From positions 289,439 through 353,438 of the forward strand of contig NZ_BMXF01000002.1 in NCBI RefSeq assembly GCF_014651615.1: a stretch of DNA of 64,000 bases. The letters are read 5' to 3'. This DNA is from Persicitalea jodogahamensis. Lineage in GTDB: Bacteria > Bacteroidota > Bacteroidia > Cytophagales > Spirosomataceae. Below are positions 1-9,744 of the stretch, piece after piece; within the stretch, counting starts at the first letter, position 1, and every line of letters starts with the position of its first letter. The translations under genes were made by a program, and so were the position numbers. The notes below the pieces were generated by a model. It saw nothing but the letters and a program-made list of their open reading frames with translations. It made no database searches and had not been told where the DNA came from.

Positions 1-1412
1 GCATTCGTCTTACGATGCTTGGAAATGGGCATGCTCAGTGTATTGATAAACACATCACCCGAGGATAATTCACCGCGTTCGACAAGGAGTTGTTTAATGT
101 CGTTGATAAGTTCGTCGGTAGAAGCTTCCTCATCGGCTTCGTAGTAATGGCATTGGGTACCCCAGTACAGTCCCAATGTGTTCATCAGGCGGCGGTTGGA
201 GGTAAAAATCAGGAGGTTGGCCTTAGGGCGGTGGTGCGACAGCCGGAATGACGTGTAGCCCGAGCGGGTAATGCCGATGATGGCTTTCGCTTCGGTGTCG
301 CGGGCCAGGCGGCAGGCGCTCATCACCACGTTGTCGTTCAGTTGATCCTCGCTGGGATTCTGGTTGACATGCGTGTGCCACTTATAGTACACAGCGCCCG
401 TCTTCTCGACCTGCTCAATGGTTTTGGTCATGCTCTGCACGGCCAGCAGCGGGTACTTTCCCGAAGCGGTTTCGGCACTCAACATCACGGCGTCGGCTCC
501 GTCGAGGACGGAATTGGCCACGTCGTTGACCTCGGCGCGGGTTGGGCGCGGGCTTTCGATCATGCTTTCCAGCATCTGCGTCGCCACGATCACGGGCTTG
601 CCCGCCCGGTTGCATTTCTCCACGATCATCTTCTGGATCATCGGCACTTCCTCGGCGGGCATTTCCACGCCCAGATCGCCCCGTGCCACCATTACGGCGT
701 CGGTGGCGGCGATAATCTCGTCAATGTTCCTGATCGCCTCTGGTTTTTCCAGTTTGGCGACCACGCGTACTTCCTTGCCTTTGGACTTAATGTAATCTTT
801 CACTTCCTGGATGTCCGACGCACGGCGGACAAACGACAGCGCGATCCATTCAACACCGTGTTCCAGGCCGAAGTCCAGATCTTCGTAATCCTTCTCAGTC
901 ACGGAAGGCATCGACACCTGCGTATTGGGCAGGTTGACGCCTTTTTTGGATTTGAGATAGCCACCGTATACGACTTCAGTCACTACGTCGCTATCCTCAA
1001 TGCCCGTCACCTTCACTTCCAGTTTGCCGTCGTCCATCAGAATGCGGTCGCCAATGCGGACGTCGTTGTACATGCCGTCGTACGGCGTGCTCACTTTTTC
1101 GGCGGTACCAAGTACCTCGACATTGGTCAGCACCAGCCTTTGACCGGCCGTGATCAGGACGCCATCCTTCTCAGCTACGTTGCCGATACGGATCTTCGGG
1201 CCCTGCAAATCCTGCAATACGCAGAGATTCATGTCGTGCTCTTCGTTGATTTCGCGGATGCGGTTCAGCCGTTCGAGGTGGTCGGCGTGACTGCCATGCG
1301 AGAAATTCAGGCGAAAGACATTGACCCCGGCCCGGGCCAGTGCCAGCAACTGTTCCTTACTTTCTGATGTGGGGCCAACGGTGGCGACGATTTTGGTTTT
1401 CTTTTGGGACAT
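1..1412 (-). CDS. pyk: Pyruvate kinase (3' end beyond window)
   Basis: Last step of glycolysis: phosphoenolpyruvate + ADP to pyruvate + ATP, cytoplasmic. The reverse strand reads without a stop from an ATG at 1412-1410 to the window edge, about 470 codons. It begins MSQKKTKIVATVGPTSES, continues with NVFRLNFSHGSHADH (substrate/ADP site), LQDLQGPKIRIG, and near residue 240 MVARGDLGVEMP with KPVIVATQMLESMI and PTRAEVNDVANSVLDGADAV, the metal/PEP-binding signature of the family. About 470 residues is close to the usual bacterial length (470-480), so only a few C-terminal residues should be missing. It is followed upstream by an intergenic palindrome and then by priA on the same strand. Identity is certain; the C-terminus cannot be seen. 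Confidence 0.97.
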   Translation of the reverse strand, partial: MSQKKTKIVATVGPTSESKEQLLALARAGVNVFRLNFSHGSHADHLERLNRIREINEEHDMNLCVLQDLQGPKIRIGNVAEKDGVLITAGQRLVLTNVEVLGTAEKVSTPYDGMYNDVRIGDRILMDDGKLEVKVTGIEDSDVVTEVVYGGYLKSKKGVNLPNTQVSMPSVTEKDYEDLDFGLEHGVEWIALSFVRRASDIQEVKDYIKSKGKEVRVVAKLEKPEAIRNIDEIIAATDAVMVARGDLGVEMPAEEVPMIQKMIVEKCNRAGKPVIVATQMLESMIESPRPTRAEVNDVANSVLDGADAVMLSAETASGKYPLLAVQSMTKTIEQVEKTGAVYYKWHTHVNQNPSEDQLNDNVVMSACRLARDTEAKAIIGITRSGYTSFRLSHHRPKANLLIFTSNRRLMNTLGLYWGTQCHYYEADEEASTDELINDIKQLLVERGELSSGDVFINTLSMPISKHRKTN

Positions 1413-1506
1413 GAATTAATTAGTGAATGTCGGAATTAGTGAATGTCGGAATAAGAAGGAAGGTATGAGTATTCCGACATTCCAAATTCACTAATTCCAA
1501 ATTGGA
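1413..1506. repeat. Intergenic imperfect palindrome, 'GTGAATGTCGGAAT' family
   Basis: The gap between pyk and priA is almost entirely an inverted repeat. The left arm at 1432-1453 (with GAATTAGTGAATGTCGGAAT) pairs with the right arm at about 1470-1498 (ATTCCGACATTC, then ATTCACTAATTCC). The left arm is preceded by a second partial copy of TTAGTGAATGTCGGAA. The same words form a perfect stem at 29868-29931. It may end priA transcripts or simply be a REP-like element; there is no clear T-run. Confidence 0.7.
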
Positions 1507-1508
1507 AT

Positions 1509-4064
1509 TTACATTGAATCGACATCCACCACCACGTTCACGTTTTTCAGCGTTTTATCGGTGAGAATGTCGGTGACTTTTTCCTGGATGAATGACTTTA
1601 CGGCCTTAAAATTAATCTTTTCCCTTTCAAGTTTAATGAGAATGTTGAACAAATACTGATTTCGGACCCGCTCGACCAGCGGCGGTTCGGGGCCCAGCAC
1701 GCGACTTTGGCCAAGTTCGGTGAGCAGTAATTCGGCAAGGGTGGTAGCGGCCCGCTGGGCCGTGTCGCGGTCGGTATGCTTGACAATCAGCTTGATAAGG
1801 CGGCTGAACGGCGGGTAGTTGTACTCCTCCCGCTCGCTAATTTCGGTGTTGTACATCGTGCGGTAATCGTTCCTGATCACCCACCTCAAAATTTCCTGGC
1901 CCGGGTTGTGGGTTTGGATCAACACCTTGCCGGGCTTGCCCGCCCGACGACCCGCTCGCCCGCTCACTTGCGTGAGCATCTGAAAGGCCCGCTCCGATGC
2001 CCGGAACTCGGGGAAGTGAATCATGCGGTCGGCGTCAAAAATGCCGACAACGCTCACGTTGCCAAAATCCAGCCCTTTGCTGACCATCTGGGTACCGACC
2101 AGGATGTCGATCTGCTCGTTTTCGAAATCCTGAATGATCTGCTGGTAGGCGTTTTTGGCGCGGGTCGTGTCCATATCCATGCGCTGCACGCGGGCATTGG
2201 GATAAATCAGGTGCAGCTCATCCTCGATCTTTTCGGTGCCGAAGCCCATGGTCTTCACTTTTGGCGAGCCGCAGTTGGGGCAGGTGCGGGGTACTTGTTC
2301 TTTATGACCGCAGTAGTGGCAACGCAGCTCGGCCACCTTCATGTGGTAGGTCAGGCTCACGTCGCAGTTGTTGCATTGGGCAATCCAGTCGCACTCCTCA
2401 CACTGAATGTAAGGAGAGTAGCCGCGACGATTCTGGAAAAGAATCGTCTGCTCGTTGTGTTCGAGGTTGTACTGCATGTAGTTCAGCATCACCGACGAAA
2501 ACTCGTTCTTCATCTTGCGCGATTTCTTCTCTTCCTTGATATCCACCAGCAGGAACTCCGGCAAAGCCGCATCGCCGTAGCGCTCAAACATCTCCACCAG
2601 GCCATAGCGGCCATGCTGCGCGTGGTAGTAGCTTTCGAGGGAAGGCGTGGCCGAGCCGAGAACTACCTTGCCGTGGTGCATGTAAGCCATCACCACGGCC
2701 ACGTCGCGGGCGTGATAGCGGGGCGCGGGGTCAAATTGTTTGTAGGACGTCTCGTGTTCCTCGTCGACGATGATCAGGCCCAGATTGGTAAAGGGTAAAA
2801 ACACCGCCGACCGTACCCCGACGACAAACTGAAATTTTCCTTCGATGATGCCTTTCCATACTTCCACGCGCTCGTTGTCGGAGAATTTGGAGTGGTAGAT
2901 ACCCATCTTGTCGCCGAACACTTTGCGCAGCCGCACTACGATCTGGGTCGTCAGGGCGATTTCGGGCAACAGGAAAAGTACCTGCGTACCGCTTTCGAGC
3001 GCCTGCTTGATCATGTGGATATACACCTCCGTTTTGCCGCTGCCCGTGATGCCGTGCAGAAGTACCACTTCCTTATCCTGAAAATGGTCCTGAATCTGCC
3101 GTATGGCCCCCTGCTGACTTTCGCTGAGATTGATGACCGCCGCGGGTGCCTCGGGAAGGTCGGCGAAGCGCGACACCGTGACCTCGAACTGCTCGAATAC
3201 CCCGTTTTTCAGTAAAGTCTGAAGCGAAGAGTTTGAAGAGTTGTCGTCCTGCGTAAAGGCTGCTTTCTCCAGGCCCTTCTGATTCAGCCCGGCGTTGCTT
3301 TGGACGGGGACAAAGCTCAGGTAGCGCAGCAGGACTTCCTGCTGCTTGGGTTGTCTTTCCAGCTCTTTCATCAGCCCATTCACGCCTGCTGCCGAAGCGT
3401 AGCTTTCCGTCAGGCGTACTTTGCGGGATATTTTGGGCTTGTACTTTTCCTTGACCTGCTCGAAGAGAATCACCGCCCGTTTTCCTACCAGCGACTTGAT
3501 GACGGCATTGACGTTTACGCCCTCCGTTAGCCGGGCCACTTCGTCGTATGAAAGGGATTTGTGCTTTTTTATTTCTTCCAGCAAGCCCACTTCTTCTTCC
3601 GTAAGCAGTTCGGCGTAGTCGAAGTCAGGGTTGAACTGCACTTTCGACTGGCTCGTGATCTTCAAACCCGACGGTAGGGCCACGTTCATCACCTCACCGA
3701 TGGTACACAGGTAGTAGTCGGCCATCCAGCGGAATAGCTCCAGTTGGCTGGCCATTACCAGGGGCTCTTCGTCAAGGAGTTCCAGCACGTATTTGGCCTG
3801 GTAGTTCGCGGGCGGCGTGTGGTGCAGTTTGCCGACTACGGCCGTGATCACCCGGTTTTTCCCAAACTGTACGATGACTCGGGCACCGACTTTAATCAAG
3901 CCGCTCATTGCCCGGGACACCCGGTAGGTGAACAGTTTAGGGATGGGAACGGGCAGAATCAAGTCGGCAAAGACCGTGCTTTCTTCTTCGAATGGGAGGG
4001 TATTCTGGACAAGCATTTGGGTGGGAACCGCGGTATCGGGATAATGCTGCAAGTTAAGGAACAT
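1509..4064 (-). CDS. priA: Primosomal protein N' (replication restart helicase PriA)
   Basis: Superfamily 2 3'-5' DNA helicase that reloads the replisome at stalled forks. Visible are an N-terminal DNA-binding domain (FADLILPVPIPKLFTYRV), Walker A GITGSGKTEVY near residue 337, DEEH box near 433, GSATPS, the zinc-binding cysteine cluster at about 554-597 (CEECDWIAQCNNC, RCHYCGH, CPNCGS) and the VSGRAGR helicase motif VI. 851 residues from the first start; the family usually has 730-830, and a later start at MLVQNTLPFEEES (residue 17) is equally reasonable. Monocistronic or co-transcribed with pyk downstream. Confidence 0.97.
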   Translation of the reverse strand: MFLNLQHYPDTAVPTQMLVQNTLPFEEESTVFADLILPVPIPKLFTYRVSRAMSGLIKVGARVIVQFGKNRVITAVVGKLHHTPPANYQAKYVLELLDEEPLVMASQLELFRWMADYYLCTIGEVMNVALPSGLKITSQSKVQFNPDFDYAELLTEEEVGLLEEIKKHKSLSYDEVARLTEGVNVNAVIKSLVGKRAVILFEQVKEKYKPKISRKVRLTESYASAAGVNGLMKELERQPKQQEVLLRYLSFVPVQSNAGLNQKGLEKAAFTQDDNSSNSSLQTLLKNGVFEQFEVTVSRFADLPEAPAAVINLSESQQGAIRQIQDHFQDKEVVLLHGITGSGKTEVYIHMIKQALESGTQVLFLLPEIALTTQIVVRLRKVFGDKMGIYHSKFSDNERVEVWKGIIEGKFQFVVGVRSAVFLPFTNLGLIIVDEEHETSYKQFDPAPRYHARDVAVVMAYMHHGKVVLGSATPSLESYYHAQHGRYGLVEMFERYGDAALPEFLLVDIKEEKKSRKMKNEFSSVMLNYMQYNLEHNEQTILFQNRRGYSPYIQCEECDWIAQCNNCDVSLTYHMKVAELRCHYCGHKEQVPRTCPNCGSPKVKTMGFGTEKIEDELHLIYPNARVQRMDMDTTRAKNAYQQIIQDFENEQIDILVGTQMVSKGLDFGNVSVVGIFDADRMIHFPEFRASERAFQMLTQVSGRAGRRAGKPGKVLIQTHNPGQEILRWVIRNDYRTMYNTEISEREEYNYPPFSRLIKLIVKHTDRDTAQRAATTLAELLLTELGQSRVLGPEPPLVERVRNQYLFNILIKLEREKINFKAVKSFIQEKVTDILTDKTLKNVNVVVDVDSM

Positions 4065-4189
4065 TTAGATAGTCGCCTGATCAAAAATGGCAGGGAAATT
4101 GCTGCACTTCTGACACTGAAACGCGCGCCATGCTCGAAATAAGACTATACACCAACCGGTTAATACGATTATTGAGACAAATATGAAGA

Positions 4190-4510
4190 ATGGAAAAATG
4201 CCCACGTTGTGGTTCAGGAGATATAAAGAAGAACGGGCATATCCACAACGGTAAACAAAACTATTATTGCAAGACCTGCGGCCGAAATTTTGTGGAAAAT
4301 CCTCAGCAAAAGATTGTAAGCCAAAAGGATAGAGAGCTGGCCGCCCGTCTTTTCAGGGAGGGTTTGTCTATGCGGGCTATTAGTCGGGTGTTGGGTGTCA
4401 GCCTCCCCTGGGTGCTGGATTTCACTAAAAATCTTTCGGGTGAGAAGGGGATTTCTGGTGAAGTGCCCGATTTCGGAAAGGCAGATTCCAAATCAGGTGA
4501 ATCAAGCTGA
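4190..4510 (+). mobile_element. Zinc-ribbon/HTH fragment of an IS1-like transposase (InsA-type)
   Basis: 106 residues. It begins with a zinc ribbon CPRCGSGDIKKNG...YYCKTCGRNF (two CxxC pairs) followed by a helix-turn-helix-like stretch (ELAARLFREGLSMRAISRVLGVS), the arrangement of the InsA half of IS1-family transposases. No InsB/DDE catalytic half follows: only about 116 nt separate it from the next gene, and none of that resembles a transposase. After residue ~75 the sequence becomes low-complexity polar and may be non-native. I read it as a decayed insertion-sequence remnant; it could alternatively be a domesticated DNA-binding protein. Terminal inverted repeats were not found. Confidence 0.65.
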
Positions 4511-4563
4511 GGGACAGCGTTTTTGGCATCAATTTTGCAAATCGAGCATTACATGTTTACCAC

Positions 4564-4588
4564 TATCACATATCTGTGATTTGATAGC
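4564..4588. promoter_or_regulatory. Imperfect palindrome upstream of the secreted giant
   Basis: ATCACATATCTGTGAT at 4565-4580 is a perfect 6+4+6 dyad, extended by CTATC/GATAG to a 25-nt imperfect palindrome. It lies about 40-60 nt before the ATG at 4627, so it could be an operator, or an end of the decayed insertion sequence. The half-sites are in the opposite order from a Crp site (TGTGA...TCACA). Confidence 0.35.
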
Positions 4589-4626
4589 ATGCATATTCCT
4601 CTTCGTTATACTTTACTACTTCTTGA

Positions 4627-7600
4627 ATGTCCTCTCATTACTCCACCACCAGGCGCATTGCGCTCCTTTTGCTATTTTCAGCCTCACTGTTTCATCTTCC
4701 CGCCTACGCCCAGATTAGCGGCGTCGTGTACCGCGACTTCGATGGGAGCGGCACCCGCACATCGGTCAATCCCAATGAGATCGGGGCCAGTGACGTAAAA
4801 GTCCGGGCCTATGTTGGCAACAGTTCAACTCCCCTGCTGTCCACGACGGACGAACAAGGCGTGTTTTCGTTCAATGCCACCCAGATTCCGGCAGGCAGCC
4901 AGGTCAAACTGGAATTTTATGATCTGGGAAAAATGAATTATAGCGGGCCTTATGGCGCGGAAAGCGGCACAAGCCTGCAATTCGTGCAGGCGCCCAACGA
5001 CCGGATCTCCTTTGGCATTTTCTATCCTGCTGAATACTGCGACACGCGGTCTCCGGTCATCGTCACTTCCTGTTTCATCAATGGCGACCCCAATGCGGGT
5101 GGAAACGCGGGCGACCAGGTCGCTCTGGTTAGTTTTCCTTACGAAGCCTCGGGCCTGACTGGCCCCGCCAACTTTCCGGCCACACCGCTGGGCCTGGTCA
5201 AAGAAGTCGGCGCTATTTGGGGCGTGCTATACCACATGAGAAGCAAGAAATTTGTAACATCGGCCATTCTCAAACGTCACGCTGGTTTTGGCCCGCTGGG
5301 CACGGGAGGGCTTTACCTTACCAACTACCTTACCGGAATATCGACTCCTTTCATTGATGTGAAAACCCTGGGCATCGACACCGGCGACGACCCGCATATA
5401 GGTTTATCGGCCGACTTCAGAGATCCCAGCCTGGACACTGTCGCCTTACGAAAAATCGGAAAACTTAGCTTGGGGGCCCTGGCCGTCGATGAGAGCGGGG
5501 AGCGGATTTTCCTCAGCAACCTGAATGATCGCAAGGTGTACAGCCTGTATGTGAGCGGAAATCTCAACACGCCAACCCGGGATAGCGTTCGCGCCTTCAC
5601 CATTCCCAACAACTGTGCCGATCCCGGGGATTTCCGGCCCTGGGCGCTGAAAGGTTACCGGGGCGATATCTACGTGGGGACTGTATGTTCGGGCGAGACG
5701 AGCGGGGATACGGCAAAGCTCAGGGGCATCGTGTACAAATTTGATCCGAAGGAAACCAACCCCACCTTTACACAGGTACTTTCTTTTCCTTTTTCATTCA
5801 AAAGAGGCTCTCCGGACATGTCGGTCGGTTGCGTGCGCAATTACTGGAGTACCTGGGACGATGCCTTTCCGGCGCCTTGCAACGGCAGCTTTGTCCTGAA
5901 TCCTCAACCGATCATTTCCGACCTTGAATTCGACGTGAACGGCGATATGATTCTGGGTATCATGGACCGGTTCGGTCACCAGTCGGGCCGTGACAACTAC
6001 GGCGGGAGCAGCACCGCTGGCAATGTGTACACGGGCTTCAGTGGCGGCGATCTGATGCGGGCCGGCCTGAACGCCGATGGTACTTATACCCTGGAGTTCA
6101 ACGGAATGGTTGGGGATGAGACGGGCTGCGGCACGGGCAATGACGAAGGGCCGGGCGGCGGCGAGTTCTACTGCGGGGACGAATGGGTTTTTTACGGTAA
6201 AGTGGCCCACGGCGAAATCAATAATGGTTCTCTGGCCTTGGTGCCCGGCTCCGATGAAGTCATCTCCACTGCCATGGACCCGCTCAGCACAGACGATAAC
6301 AGTGTTTACCTTGCCTCAGGCTGGCAGGCCTACCGCAATAGTGGCGCGATGGCGGGCCGTGTGGTTCGCGAGTTTGTGGTGTACGACCAGGATTACGTCG
6401 GGACTTTCGGTAAGTCGGCGGGCCTGGGCGATATCGTGGCGGCCTGCAACGCCGCCCCCGTCGAGATCGGCAATCGCGTTTGGCTCGATCGGAACCGTAA
6501 CGGTGTGCAGGATGCGGGTGAACCGGGCGTCGAAGGAATTATCCTGACGCTGCACGACGCTGAAAATGGCTTTTCCCAGGTTGCCAGCGACACTACGAAT
6601 GCCAAAGGTGAGTACTACTTTACGAATGCCAACGTACCCGGAGGAGTGGAATTTAATCATAAATACGAGGTGCGGATAAGCATGCTTCAGCCCGCCATTA
6701 CTACCGATAGCCTGCAGCCTGCCCCGCCCAATATCGGTGACCCGGTTGCCGATTCGGACGGTATACTGGTGATCCCTGGTGCTGCTCCCGGACCCGGTGC
6801 GAAGAATGGCCGTTTGGCTGCCGCCCTGGCCGAGGAGCCTTATGTGAAAATTGAGGTAACTTCAGGCGGTATTGGTCAGAACGACCATACCTACGACTAC
6901 GGTTTTGGTCCGGCATCGAAAATTGAGCTGGTAACCGACTCGATTCGGATATGTTCAGGAGAAGTGACAGTGCTGATTGCGCAGGCCGCAAGCGTCCTCC
7001 CCGGGGATAGCGTGGCGTTTGTCCTATACGATAATATTCCTGGTACCATTGACGAAAAGCTCAATTCAGGAACGGTGCTCGGCAAGGTGGCGCCTGACGG
7101 AACGGGGCTGGCGACCTTACCCAACGTGATTTTCCCGGTCAATGCAACCAGAGACTCCGCTTCGTATGTAGTATGTGCGCTGCTGCTGACCAGGGATACG
7201 GCGGTACTGGGCGTGGACAACGGCACCGTCACGATCGGCCCAATTCCGGTGGTAGTGGCGACTGTGGACGGAACGCTGAATTGCACCCAGCGCATCGTCA
7301 ATCTGAAAGCCAGATCAAGCATGAGTATTGCTTCTTTCTCGTGGACAGGGCCCGGTAACCATGTCAGCACCGACTCCATTGCGCCGGTCAGTGTGCCGGG
7401 TACTTACGTTGTAGTTGGTACTTCGGCGCAAGGCTGTGTCTCGTCCCCTGATACGGTAATCGTTGTAGAAGAGGAACTACCTCCCGCCCTTCCAACTCCC
7501 GAACTCGTCATTTGTGAGCCCCTCACCTCCGTGCAACTACCTGCCATCGGGAAGGGGCAGGAGTGGCTCGTGAGTGCTTTCAATCCCGTAACAGTAGCTG

Positions 7601-9009
7601 TCGACACGGTGGCAAACACAGCCAGTGGCCTGTCCGCGAACGGAACGTACCATATAAGATTGCGGGAAGGCATTTGTATTAGCTCCGACTCGCTGAAAAT
7701 TACCCGTAATCCATCTTTGGCTCTCAAAGATTCCAGTGTCACCCTTTGCGCATCCGTGACGGTCAACCTGCCCGACTACATCCCCGGCTACGATACCCTC
7801 ACCGGCCAGACGTGGCACCTGGGCAGTGCTACTGGCGCAACAGTTACCGATATCAATGGAATCACCTTTGAACAGAGTACCACCTACGTGCTGATTGCCG
7901 CCAATAGGTTCGGTTGCACTGACACGGCCACAGTTCAGTTCATAAAAGTACCTTCGGCTACCCTCACGGCTCTGGCCAATGGAATTTTGACCTGTACGCA
8001 ACGCTCGGTGACCCTGACGGCCACATCCGATGCCAGTGATATCGCCTACCTATGGACAGGACCCGATAATTTTACCAGTACGGATTCCGTAATTTCCGTC
8101 AGCAAGTCCGGGAGATACATTTTAACCGGCCTGGCAGCAGACGGATGTTCTTCTGTTGCTGATACATTGGATGTTTTGGAAGAATTGGTTCCGCCGCAGC
8201 TACCCCTGGCATCCGTCGGTATTTGCGAACCTACCTCCCAGGTACAGGCTCCGCCCATCGGCCTGGGACAGGAGTGGTTCACTGAGTTCAACAATGCGGC
8301 CCCCATCGAAATCAATAATGTTCAGAATTCGGTAAGTGGCTTTACTGCGAATGGCGTATATGAAGTGAAACTAAGGGAAGGTGTTTGTACAAGTGCGGCA
8401 GCCATGCGCATTGTCCGCAGTGCGGCTTTGGCCTTGCGGGATACCGTCGCTACGTTTTGTAATGCAACTGCCGTCAACCTGACGAGCTATATCCCCGGCT
8501 ATGCCAATCTGGTTAACCCGGTCTGGCATCTGGGTAGCGCGAGTGGTGCTGTTATACCCGTTACGAATGGTATGCAGGTCGACGAGAGCACGACCTACGT
8601 TTTGACCGCCAGCAATCAGAGTGGTTGTGCGGACACGGCCTCCGTGAAATTTGTGATACAGCCTATGCCGATTGGGTTTTTGAGCATTACCCCGCCTACC
8701 TGTAACGACGGAATCCCATTGGCCAATGGCATCATGACCCTTTCGGGCATTCAGGCGCCCATGCGATATGATCTGGTGCAAGATGCTGATTACTCGGGTG
8801 ATGCTACCTTTTCTACCGCCGCCGCAGTACCAAAGGATGGCAACTTTGGCTCAGACTGGGCAAGTCCGGCAGTCGATACGCCGTTTACCATGCGGGTATT
8901 CAATGAGGCGGGCTGTTTCCTGGATCTGTTCGTTTCACTTGGCCCGGTCGATTGCCAGTGTCCGGTTGTGTGCGTTCCTGTTTCAGTGAAAAGGGTAAAG
9001 AAGATGTAA
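4627..9009 (+). CDS. Large secreted SdrD-like / Ig-like repeat protein
   Basis: 1460 residues with a signal peptide ([21 protein letters not shown], cleavage after AYA near residue 28). An SdrD B-like domain follows at about 29-135 ([14 protein letters not shown]). Residues ~150-600 look like a beta-propeller-type surface domain. A second, complete SdrD B domain is at about 615-760 ([20 protein letters not shown]). Two tandem ~230-residue repeats are at about 874-1110 and 1112-1343. Each contains CTQR, a WTGP/ST/G-Y Ig-like core, a GQEW segment, a LREG-C segment and an IPGY...WHLGSA segment. The C-terminus is Cys-rich and basic ([18 protein letters not shown]). It is probably a cell-surface or matrix protein, possibly exported by type IX secretion, though no standard type A sorting domain is seen. 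Ligand unknown. Confidence 0.75.
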   Translation: MSSHYSTTRRIALLLLFSASLFHLPAYAQISGVVYRDFDGSGTRTSVNPNEIGASDVKVRAYVGNSSTPLLSTTDEQGVFSFNATQIPAGSQVKLEFYDLGKMNYSGPYGAESGTSLQFVQAPNDRISFGIFYPAEYCDTRSPVIVTSCFINGDPNAGGNAGDQVALVSFPYEASGLTGPANFPATPLGLVKEVGAIWGVLYHMRSKKFVTSAILKRHAGFGPLGTGGLYLTNYLTGISTPFIDVKTLGIDTGDDPHIGLSADFRDPSLDTVALRKIGKLSLGALAVDESGERIFLSNLNDRKVYSLYVSGNLNTPTRDSVRAFTIPNNCADPGDFRPWALKGYRGDIYVGTVCSGETSGDTAKLRGIVYKFDPKETNPTFTQVLSFPFSFKRGSPDMSVGCVRNYWSTWDDAFPAPCNGSFVLNPQPIISDLEFDVNGDMILGIMDRFGHQSGRDNYGGSSTAGNVYTGFSGGDLMRAGLNADGTYTLEFNGMVGDETGCGTGNDEGPGGGEFYCGDEWVFYGKVAHGEINNGSLALVPGSDEVISTAMDPLSTDDNSVYLASGWQAYRNSGAMAGRVVREFVVYDQDYVGTFGKSAGLGDIVAACNAAPVEIGNRVWLDRNRNGVQDAGEPGVEGIILTLHDAENGFSQVASDTTNAKGEYYFTNANVPGGVEFNHKYEVRISMLQPAITTDSLQPAPPNIGDPVADSDGILVIPGAAPGPGAKNGRLAAALAEEPYVKIEVTSGGIGQNDHTYDYGFGPASKIELVTDSIRICSGEVTVLIAQAASVLPGDSVAFVLYDNIPGTIDEKLNSGTVLGKVAPDGTGLATLPNVIFPVNATRDSASYVVCALLLTRDTAVLGVDNGTVTIGPIPVVVATVDGTLNCTQRIVNLKARSSMSIASFSWTGPGNHVSTDSIAPVSVPGTYVVVGTSAQGCVSSPDTVIVVEEELPPALPTPELVICEPLTSVQLPAIGKGQEWLVSAFNPVTVAVDTVANTASGLSANGTYHIRLREGICISSDSLKITRNPSLALKDSSVTLCASVTVNLPDYIPGYDTLTGQTWHLGSATGATVTDINGITFEQSTTYVLIAANRFGCTDTATVQFIKVPSATLTALANGILTCTQRSVTLTATSDASDIAYLWTGPDNFTSTDSVISVSKSGRYILTGLAADGCSSVADTLDVLEELVPPQLPLASVGICEPTSQVQAPPIGLGQEWFTEFNNAAPIEINNVQNSVSGFTANGVYEVKLREGVCTSAAAMRIVRSAALALRDTVATFCNATAVNLTSYIPGYANLVNPVWHLGSASGAVIPVTNGMQVDESTTYVLTASNQSGCADTASVKFVIQPMPIGFLSITPPTCNDGIPLANGIMTLSGIQAPMRYDLVQDADYSGDATFSTAAAVPKDGNFGSDWASPAVDTPFTMRVFNEAGCFLDLFVSLGPVDCQCPVVCVPVSVKRVKKM

Positions 9010-9020
9010 GTGGTTTTTCA

Positions 9021-9068
9021 GCAACTACAAAAAATGGGTCCCTGCTTTTGAGGACCCATTTTTTGTAG
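9021..9068. terminator. Bidirectional terminator
   Basis: The stem CAAAAAATGGGTCC / GGACCCATTTTTTG encloses a 10-nt loop, with A-rich and T-rich flanks. It therefore works as an intrinsic terminator in both directions. It sits between the convergent secreted-protein gene and pabC. Confidence 0.9.
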
Positions 9069-9126
9069 AGAGTTAGGTCTTTTTTTAGGCAATTTTACGG
9101 TTCTTTGAAAGGTCCTTACCCTCGTT

Positions 9127-9744
9127 TTATTCAAAAAACAACCTTTCGATTTCCAACGTTGGACCTTCTTCCCAGGGAAGCATGGCATTGAATAGCCGGA
9201 GGTGAACGTAAGCAGGTATGTCATCAGCGCGAATGGCTCTGGGCTTGATGATCTCTTGGTCCAATAGATAGGCACGTTGCGTTCCCGCCAGAAGAGGGTG
9301 CTCCGGCGTGTACCATCCGGCCCCATCGAACAGCGCAATATTGGCGTAGCTGGTATCGGTAATAAAGCCCTGCCTCATTATAAGCACATCATCACAACTA
9401 CCCCGCTGATCATATAAAGAATTGAGCGCCTGACGGTCTTTGTACTTGTGAGCATAATCCAGACCGTCCGCTTTCACCACCCGTAAACTACCAATGGTAC
9501 GGGGCTGGTACTTCTCCCATTCGATGTTTACTATTTCCGCGCCGTAGGTAATCCGGCATTTGTGCTTGCCGTCGTTCACCGAATGGGGTATTTCGAGATA
9601 ATCCTTCAAAGCCAGAGGCTCCTGCGCGCGCCACAATAGCTGCCGGGTCCGGTTCATCCGTGCTTCGTGGTAGGGAAGCCGCTCACTGAATTTCCGCTGA
9701 TGGACGCAAATCGTCTCGAAGCAAAGCTGGGGTTGATTCATCAC
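9127..9744 (-). CDS. pabC: Aminotransferase class IV, aminodeoxychorismate lyase-like
   Basis: Predicted PLP enzyme that converts 4-amino-4-deoxychorismate to 4-aminobenzoate and pyruvate for folate synthesis. 205 residues, shorter than typical PabC (~270). It keeps the fold-type IV landmarks: KADGLDYAHKYKDRQALN, where a lysine should hold PLP; a glutamate-region equivalent GFITDTSYANIALF; and PLLAGTQRAYLLD near the C-terminus. The start overlaps the end of pabB by about 60 nt on the same strand, so the pair is translationally coupled. It could also serve branched-chain or D-amino acids, but the pabB partner makes folate the best reading. Confidence 0.82.
   Translation of the reverse strand: MMNQPQLCFETICVHQRKFSERLPYHEARMNRTRQLLWRAQEPLALKDYLEIPHSVNDGKHKCRITYGAEIVNIEWEKYQPRTIGSLRVVKADGLDYAHKYKDRQALNSLYDQRGSCDDVLIMRQGFITDTSYANIALFDGAGWYTPEHPLLAGTQRAYLLDQEIIKPRAIRADDIPAYVHLRLFNAMLPWEEGPTLEIERLFFE

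Noticed and set aside
342-1367. Long open frames on the plus strand opposite pyruvate kinase
   Set aside because: The minus strand encodes a complete, highly conserved pyruvate kinase; the plus frames are His-rich shadows with no domain.
4565-4580. Crp/Fnr binding site
   Set aside because: The half-sites run ATCACA...TGTGAT, the reverse order of a Crp site, so only an unspecified palindrome is reported.
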